Shown: piece after piece, positions 59,339-64,000 of the stretch | How positions within the stretch are numbered: position 1 is the first letter of the stretch | Layout of the letters: each line of letters begins with the position of its first letter | NCBI RefSeq assembly: GCF_004342025.1 | Contig: NZ_SLWN01000001.1 | Coordinates: 479,972-543,971, forward strand | Length of the DNA: 64,000 nucleotides | Source of the DNA: Kribbella steppae | Lineage (GTDB): Bacteria > Actinomycetota > Actinomycetes > Propionibacteriales > Kribbellaceae | Direction: 5' to 3' | Made by a program: the position numbers and the translations under genes | The notes under the pieces: model-generated | The model's database searches: none | Told to the model about the DNA's origin: nothing | What the model saw: only the letters and a program-made list of their open reading frames with translations

Positions 59339-60280
59339 TTAGTTGTGGCGGTAGGTGGTGAGGGTGATGTTCAGGGCGTCGTCGATTGGGGTGGGGTGGA
59401 CGCCGAGTTTGGTGGTGATTTTGCTGCTGTCGACGATGAATGGTTCCTCGAACTGGTACTGCATCTCGGCGAGTTCTCGCACGGTGGGGTTGAACAGGCC
59501 GAGTGCGCGGAGCATCAGCGGCGACACGGCGCGGAGCTTCGTCCTGGGTTGACCGGCGTGCCGATAGACGATGTCGACCAACTGTCGCGTCGTACGGGTA
59601 TCCGGATCGTTCGGCACATGCCATACCTGCCCGGGAGCGTCCGGGTGTTCGCCTAGCACTGCGAGCGCTTCGCCGATGTCGGGGATGTAGGTGTAGGTGT
59701 GTGGCTGGTCCGGATCGCCGAGAACCGTGGCCGTTTTGCCGGCCAGGGCGGCAGCGAAGACGCGGTCACCGAGGTTCGACTGCGCGCCGCCGCGTGGTCC
59801 GAAGTAGTCGGACGCACGGCCGATCGCGACCTCGACCCGGCCGGCGATGTGGGATGCGAGGAGTTCGCGAGCCATCCGTCCCCGGAGTTGGCCCTTCTTG
59901 GTGTGGGCGTTGTAGGAGCGGTCCTCGGTGAGCGGGCGGCCGGCGGGACGCCCGTACATGTAGACGTTCTCCATGCTGACCAACCGCGCACCGTTGGCTT
60001 GAGCGGCGGCGAGCACTCCGGCCTGGAGGCCGGGGAACTGTGCTGTCCATTCGGGGTACGACGGATTGAGCGTCTGATAGACCACGCGGGCGCCCTTGGC
60101 CACGGCGGTGGTGAATTCGGGATCGCTGGCATCACCACCGACGACTTCGACCTCGGCGGGCACGCGGGCCTGACCGGACCGGTTGACGAGCCGGACGGTC
60201 TCGCCGCGGCTGCTGAGCGCTTCGAATGTCGCGAGACCGATCGCGCCGGTGCCGAAGATGACGTGCTGCGGAGCCGTCAT
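59339..60280 (-). CDS. NAD-dependent epimerase/dehydratase-type protein
   Basis: About 313 residues of the extended SDR/NmrA-like fold. An N-terminal glycine motif HVIFGTGAIGLATFEAL (6-22) precedes DASDPEFTTAVAKGARVVYQT, a nucleotide-binding acidic segment. A tyrosine-containing segment VSMENVYMYGRPAG (about 101-114) sits where the YxxxK should be, but the lysine is not clear, so it may be a regulatory or atypical enzyme. The ATG overlaps the end of the membrane-protein gene by 4 bp (ATGA), so they are co-translated. The MocR gene follows 72 bp later. Confidence 0.85.
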   Translation of the reverse strand: MTAPQHVIFGTGAIGLATFEALSSRGETVRLVNRSGQARVPAEVEVVGGDASDPEFTTAVAKGARVVYQTLNPSYPEWTAQFPGLQAGVLAAAQANGARLVSMENVYMYGRPAGRPLTEDRSYNAHTKKGQLRGRMARELLASHIAGRVEVAIGRASDYFGPRGGAQSNLGDRVFAAALAGKTATVLGDPDQPHTYTYIPDIGEALAVLGEHPDAPGQVWHVPNDPDTRTTRQLVDIVYRHAGQPRTKLRAVSPLMLRALGLFNPTVRELAEMQYQFEEPFIVDSSKITTKLGVHPTPIDDALNITLTTYRHN

Positions 60281-60867
60281 GTCGCGGACCCGACCGGTTT
60301 CTGCATCGGTGCCGGACGTGAGGGGGCTTTGTAGGGCAGCAGGTAATGGAGCAGCAGGCCGGACAGCGCGGAGAAGGTCACCGCTCCGTAGGCGCCGTAG
60401 ATCGTGAACTGGTTGTCGACGCTGATCCCCCCGAGAGTGGTGACGGTCCAGCCCAGCGCCCAGAGGACTGGCAGCGCGGCGGCCCAGACCCAGCGCAGCC
60501 GCGTCTCACGCGGCAAGGCGAGTGCCTGTGCCAGGCCGAGGACGATGCCGGTGAGGAAGCCCATCAGAGCGAGGTCGCCCAACGAGGTGCCGTAGTCGAC
60601 GGCGACCGCGCCGACGAGAAGTCCGACACCCATGCCGACGCCGGTGGCCGGTATCCATCTGCGCGGGTCGAGCCGTTTGCGGCTCACCAGCGTCTGGCCG
60701 GCGCCGAGGACGATCCCGCAGACAAGGCCGCCGAGCAACGCGGCAAGCGGATCATTGACGCGGCCTGCCACCGCGGTACCAGCAATGCCGGCGATGGGAA
60801 AAGCGAGGAACCCGGCGGTCCAGATCAACCAGGTACGGAGGAAGGTCGATTGCGGTGTTGCGGTCAT
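60277..60867 (-). CDS. Polytopic membrane protein of unknown function
   Basis: About 196 residues with five or six hydrophobic helices (about 11-34, 41-58, 70-90, 95-112, 123-141, 150-170). Short arginine-containing loops such as SRKRLDPRRW and LPRETRLRW alternate with glycine-rich helices (GVGMGVGLLVGAVAV). There is no recognised family motif. ATG 60867 is favoured over TTG 60876 because AGGAG lies 9 nt before it. The stop overlaps the epimerase start (ATGA), so the two are coupled and may form a functional unit. Confidence 0.8.
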   Translation of the reverse strand: MTATPQSTFLRTWLIWTAGFLAFPIAGIAGTAVAGRVNDPLAALLGGLVCGIVLGAGQTLVSRKRLDPRRWIPATGVGMGVGLLVGAVAVDYGTSLGDLALMGFLTGIVLGLAQALALPRETRLRWVWAAALPVLWALGWTVTTLGGISVDNQFTIYGAYGAVTFSALSGLLLHYLLPYKAPSRPAPMQKPVGSAT

Positions 60868-60976
60868 GGTGCTCAACTCCTGAGGTCGGCACAGGCCGAC
60901 CGACTGGTACTGCAGGTACTCAGGACCAGTACGGCGAGCATCTGCCCGGTGTTCCTGGCTGAGTGGACCTCGGTGA

Positions 60977-61834
60977 TTACGAGGTGGTCGCTGGTGCGGT
61001 GAGGCCGACCAGGTCGGTGCTCACCTGCCAGAGTCGTGCGGCGACGGACTCGTCGTAGCTGTGCTTGGAGGATCTCTTGGCTTCGCACTTGGCGAAGTAG
61101 CGACCCGTCACGCGTTGCAGATCGGGGTCGGACGCCAGATGGATCGAGGTGGCGGCGCCCTGCCGCGGGGACTTCATGAAAGGTCGTAGCAACGGAACCA
61201 GCACCCGCTGTGCGCGTCCGGGATCCTCACCACCGAAGGCGGTACTCACCAGGCCGGGGTGCAGGACATTTGCGGTGACCGTCGTGGCCCGCAGCCGCCT
61301 GGCCAACTCGTAGCTGAACAGGACGTTGGCGAACTTGGACTGGTCGTACGCCGCAGAGCCGGAATAGGGCCGCTCTTTCTGCAGATCGTCGAAGTCGATC
61401 CGGCCCCTGGCATGCGCGTTGGAAGACACCGTGACGACACGGCCCGTGGCACTCTGCTTCAACCGGTCGAGGAGCAGCGCGGTGAGCAGGAACGGCGCGA
61501 GGTGGTTCACGGCGAAGGTGCGCTCGAGCCCGTCGGCAGTCACGTGCCGGGTGCTCCAGTACCCCCCGACGTTGTTCACCAGCACGTCAAGCCGCGAAAG
61601 GGTCTGCAGTACCTCGTCGGCGACCCGCCGTACCTCGGTCTGTGCGGACAGATCCGCGACGAACGCATCTGCCTGCCCGCCGCCAGTTGCGCGGATTTCG
61701 CGTACGGCGTCCGCGGTCCGACCGGGATCCCGGCCGATGATCGCGACGCGTGCACCCATCGTTGCCAGGCCGAGCGCTGTGGCCTTGCCGATCCCTCCGG
61801 TACCACCGGTGATCAGCACGGTCCGCCCGGCCAT
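60977..61834 (-). CDS. Short-chain dehydrogenase (retinol-dehydrogenase-like)
   Basis: About 285 residues of the classical SDR type. NAD(P) motif VLITGGTGGIGKATALGL (5-22), NNVGG (about 85), catalytic Ser in VTVSSNAHARG, and YDQSK with Tyr and Lys around residue 160. The C-terminal region with GRYFAKCEAKRSSKHSYDE is typical of retinol dehydrogenase-like proteins. The substrate is a hydrophobic alcohol or ketone, otherwise unknown. ATG 61834 has AGGGCGGG directly upstream. It is minus-strand and upstream of the membrane-protein/epimerase operon by 110 bp. Confidence 0.92.
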   Translation of the reverse strand: MAGRTVLITGGTGGIGKATALGLATMGARVAIIGRDPGRTADAVREIRATGGGQADAFVADLSAQTEVRRVADEVLQTLSRLDVLVNNVGGYWSTRHVTADGLERTFAVNHLAPFLLTALLLDRLKQSATGRVVTVSSNAHARGRIDFDDLQKERPYSGSAAYDQSKFANVLFSYELARRLRATTVTANVLHPGLVSTAFGGEDPGRAQRVLVPLLRPFMKSPRQGAATSIHLASDPDLQRVTGRYFAKCEAKRSSKHSYDESVAARLWQVSTDLVGLTAPATTS

Positions 61835-61872
61835 CGACCCGCCCTGGCTCCGTTCCACGATGCTCCTTCGAC

Positions 61873-62604
61873 TCACGTGGCCGTAGGCGTGGTAACGGGC
61901 CCCTGTCCCTCGACCTGGCCGGCCGGGACGACGAGGGCGGGATCGCTGCCTCCTTGGTCGAGGCGGAACGGCGGATAGACGTCGGTCATCAGGGCCACAT
62001 AGCCCGCGACGCGTAGGGCCCACCGGTTCATCCCGAGGATGGCGTCGTACAGCGGTCGGGGGTAGGCACCGGTGAACGCGAGGATGACGGCGGCGATGAT
62101 CACGAGGATGCCGACGAGACCGCCGCTGGCGAAGATGTTCCACTGCCAGCTGTCGGACCGGTTGACGGCCCACATGCCACCGCCGACGAAGATGCCGACA
62201 ATGATGTAGTGCGGGATCGCCAGCAGCCACCACTTCACCAGGACAAGGCCGCGGGACAGCTGCGCCGGGTAGTCGACCGACAGATGTGCTGGATAGTCCG
62301 GGACGTCCTTCAAGGTGAACGGTGGGTACTGATCTGTGCCGAGCGCACCGTAGGCGTAGTAGGTCACTCGCCAGGACCACCGCATCACCCCGACGTTGAA
62401 GTCGAAGATGCGGCGTGGGTAGCGAGCGGTGAAGAGGATCGCGAAGAACGCGATGACAGAGCCGACCATGAAGCCGAGCCACAAGAACGCCAGTACGACG
62501 TAGTGCGGGATCACGAGGATCCACTTGACCAACCACAGCCATCTGGACGATTTCGGGTCCAGCGCGGCGTTCACATGCACCGGATAGAGCACAGATGTTG
62601 TCAT
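61873..62604 (-). CDS. DUF4389 membrane protein with two copies
   Basis: About 243 residues. Two DUF4389 units are visible: the first with [17 protein letters not shown], the second with [17 protein letters not shown], each followed by two transmembrane helices and an [16 protein letters not shown] or [16 protein letters not shown] loop. The C-terminus is a Gly/Val/Pro tail. Function is unknown; this family is widespread in actinobacteria. ATG 62604 has AGGGGGG 7 nt upstream. The gene ends 38 bp before the downstream SDR start. Confidence 0.85.
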   Translation of the reverse strand: MTTSVLYPVHVNAALDPKSSRWLWLVKWILVIPHYVVLAFLWLGFMVGSVIAFFAILFTARYPRRIFDFNVGVMRWSWRVTYYAYGALGTDQYPPFTLKDVPDYPAHLSVDYPAQLSRGLVLVKWWLLAIPHYIIVGIFVGGGMWAVNRSDSWQWNIFASGGLVGILVIIAAVILAFTGAYPRPLYDAILGMNRWALRVAGYVALMTDVYPPFRLDQGGSDPALVVPAGQVEGQGPVTTPTAT

Positions 62605-62772
62605 GATTGGGCCCCCCTGCGGGTGCCTGGCTGACGCCGGCGCCCTGATCGCTGTCTCCGACGAACACGCCGAGACCAACGTCCGCATACGCCCTAGGAT
62701 TCTCACCATCCTCGGGAGTACAGCCCCTGTCAATGGCCGCGTCCGGTGGCCAGAAGCCACCCGCCCACGCAT

Positions 62773-62803
62773 TTGACTTCAAGTTCGCTTGAAGGACTTG
62801 ACT
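62773..62803 (+). promoter_or_regulatory. SoxR-box-like operator in a 19-bp promoter spacer
   Basis: CTTCAAG (62777-62783) and CTTGAAG (62788-62794) form a perfect 7-bp inverted repeat with a TTCG centre, resembling the SoxR box (CCTCAAGTTAACTTGAGG). It lies mostly inside a 19-bp spacer between TTGACT at 62773-62778 and a weak -10-like TTGACT at 62798-62803, the geometry used by MerR-family activators. The TSS would fall at about 62810, the ATG. Confidence 0.5.
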
Positions 62804-62809
62804 GCGTTC

Positions 62810-63244
62810 ATGACCACAGCAGATCTGGCACGTCAGACCGACCTCGAGGCGATCAATCAGGTGGTTGCCACCGTCGAGCACTCCACCCGCAACGAGCTGC
62901 CCGAGGAGTTCCTCGGCTTGTTCCGCGCCGATGCGATCTGGACGACCGGCGGTGGCAAGAAACTGCTCGGGCTGGAAGAGATCTCGGCATTCACCCATCA
63001 GGTGCTCCCCGGCGGCATGAAGGGGCAGGGTCTGTCGGTCGACATGACGGTGGTGCATGTGCTGTTCATCCGCCCCGATGTCGCCGCCGTCAAGGTGCGC
63101 CAGCAGTACAGCAAGCTCGACGGCCGGCCAGTGGACGACGAGAGCATCGTCTTCAACGAGGGCACCCCGCTGTTCGTCATGTCCAAGGAGGACGGGCAGT
63201 GGCGCTTGGTCGCCTGCCAGAACACCGAGGTAGTGCCTGGATAG
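62810..63244 (+). CDS. SgcJ/EcaC-type SnoaL-fold protein
   Basis: About 144 residues, SnoaL/NTF2-like cone fold of the SgcJ/EcaC oxidoreductase-like family. It has NELPEEFLGLFRADAIWTTGGGKKL (30-54), where a Trp/Asp pair lines the pocket, and the terminal QWRLVACQNTEVV typical of this family. Function is unknown; family members bind or modify aromatic polyketides or act in redox defence. ATG 62810 is chosen because the MerR-type promoter predicts a leaderless transcript beginning there. It is monocistronic, divergent from the DUF4389 gene. Confidence 0.8.
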   Translation: MTTADLARQTDLEAINQVVATVEHSTRNELPEEFLGLFRADAIWTTGGGKKLLGLEEISAFTHQVLPGGMKGQGLSVDMTVVHVLFIRPDVAAVKVRQQYSKLDGRPVDDESIVFNEGTPLFVMSKEDGQWRLVACQNTEVVPG

Positions 63245-63312
63245 GCCACGTTGGGCCGATCGATAACTTCTGGCCTCCTGGGGGCATCTAACAGGTGTCC
63301 TTAGGGGGCACC

Positions 63313-63918
63313 GTGAAATGTATTCCCACCATCCACATCCGCAGACCGATCCGCACCGCTCTCGCGGTGCTCGCAGTAGCCGCCGTACCGGTGGGAGCCG
63401 TCGCTGTACCGGCGCTCGCCGGCCCAGCCACGGCAGCATCCAGGACCGCCGCTGCCGCCACCTGCCCGACCGGCTGGGGTTCATTGCCTGAAGCAAGCAC
63501 TTTCCAGGGCCTCGGTCACCTGACGAACGTTCGCACCGGCCGGCACGACTGTTTCGACCGGATCGTGTTCGACATCGACGGCAAGCCGTCCTGGTTCCGC
63601 GTGGCGTACGTGAACGACATCGGCACCGTCGGCGAGGGCAAGCCCATTCCGCTCCGCGGCGGCGCCAAGCTGGCGATCGTCCTGCTGGCAGCGTCGTACG
63701 ACGACACGAACCACTACACCTACGACCCGGCGAACTACGACGAACTGACGAACGTGAGCGGCTACCGGACTTTCCGGCAGGTCGTCAGCGCCGGCAGCTT
63801 CGAAGGACAGACGACCATCGGACTCGGCGTCCGCGCCCGACTGCCGTTCCGCGTCTTCACTCTCACCGGCCCAGGCTCCACGAGCCGTGTCGTCGTCGAC
63901 GTCGCCCACAGCTGGTGA
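63313..63918 (+). CDS. Secreted AMIN-like-domain protein
   Basis: About 201 residues. The signal peptide is long and basic at the start (VKCIPTIHIRRPIRTALAVLAV, cleavage near ATAAS, about residue 43). The mature part is beta-rich with RHDCFDRIVFDIDGKPSWFRVAYV, LTNVSGYRTFRQVVSAGSFEGQTTIGLGV and RVVVDVAHSW, matching the AMIN-like domain found in actinobacterial secreted proteins. Two cysteines (CPTGWG, HDCFD) may form a disulfide. The GTG 63313 start follows AGGGGGC. The role is unknown; cell-wall association is plausible. Confidence 0.8.
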   Translation: MKCIPTIHIRRPIRTALAVLAVAAVPVGAVAVPALAGPATAASRTAAAATCPTGWGSLPEASTFQGLGHLTNVRTGRHDCFDRIVFDIDGKPSWFRVAYVNDIGTVGEGKPIPLRGGAKLAIVLLAASYDDTNHYTYDPANYDELTNVSGYRTFRQVVSAGSFEGQTTIGLGVRARLPFRVFTLTGPGSTSRVVVDVAHSW

Positions 63919-63982
63919 CGGCGACGCCATGAGGTCACTTCGCACGCAGGCAACCACGAGCAAGACCAACGAGAGGCTCGGC

Positions 63983-64000
63983 ATGTCCAGTCGGCAGCGA
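63983..64000 (+). CDS. Possible start of the next gene (6 codons visible)
   Basis: ATG 63983 with GAGAGG seven nt upstream, reading MSSRQR to the window edge. Too short to identify. Confidence 0.2.

Noticed and set aside
60977..63496. 839-codon frame covering SDR, DUF4389 and SnoaL genes
   Set aside because: Only its last 285 codons match a protein family; the rest is antisense or out-of-frame reading of neighbouring genes.

Overview
The window is about 64 kb of very G+C-rich DNA from a filamentous-type actinobacterium. Gene content (an alkylresorcinol/meroterpenoid type III PKS cluster, PucR, HxlR, MocR and LysR regulators, a secreted GH27 enzyme with FN3 and CBM domains, a two-subunit aconitase X, DUF427, DUF5995 and DUF4389 proteins) and a striking excess of CGTAC-containing words (GTACGACG, GCCGTACTG) suggest Kribbella or a close relative in the Nocardioidaceae. 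That placement is inference, because there is no rRNA in the window.

Layout, left to right. 0-5.4 kb: the 3' end of an aldo/keto reductase gene, a thioredoxin, a two-helix membrane protein, and a divergent pair of amino-acid oxidase and PucR regulator with two palindromes between them. 5.4-5.7 kb: a non-coding array of three tandem hairpins whose stems vary with compensation while the loop is constant. 5.7-9.2 kb: a phenolic-lipid cluster (type III PKS, ICMT-type methyltransferase, FAD hydroxylase/reductase and a divergent UbiA prenyltransferase). 9.2-16.6 kb: a PoxB-like TPP enzyme with a LysR regulator, an MFS exporter, a GH27 alpha-galactosidase-like secreted enzyme and a DUF427 protein. 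16.6-19.6 kb: MerR, SDR and HxlR genes divergent from a quinone-oxidoreductase/SnoaL fusion. 19.7-26.7 kb: a SulP-carbonic anhydrase fusion, a PAP2 phosphatase, an MFS protein, a zinc-protease lipoprotein and aconitase X. 26.8-38.9 kb: an S41 protease with a histone-like Lys/Ala tail, an M50B peptidase, DUF5995, an AKR, DinB, a lipoprotein, exonuclease III, a uracil-DNA-glycosylase-like protein, an amidohydrolase and a group-2 sigma factor.

39-46.7 kb is the mobile/accessory stretch. It starts with tRNA-Asn and an IS110-family element with elaborate hairpins at both ends, followed by a 46-aa membrane protein and a CAT-anticodon tRNA. A 43-bp copy of that tRNA's 3' half recurs 5.37 kb downstream, so an island (a tandem-repeat secreted binding protein, a broken hutI and a broken endonuclease-like gene) lies between what look like attL and attR. 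No integrase remains. 46.7-57 kb looks like further accreted or decaying DNA: GNAT genes, a broken MFS gene, a truncated ORF, a gene near 50% G+C, an alkylsulfatase and a ParB-like fragment. 57-64 kb returns to ordinary chromosome: a secreted barrel-type protein, a MocR regulator, an epimerase/membrane-protein operon, an SDR, DUF4389, a SnoaL gene under a SoxR-box-like promoter, and a secreted protein.

The best candidates for something undescribed are the covarying triple hairpin (5530-5620), the protease with a histone-like tail (26785-28950), the IS110 element with its possible bridge RNA (39.4-41.0 kb) and the tRNA-bounded island. Many convergent gene pairs here overlap at their 3' ends, which is a recurring architectural trait.
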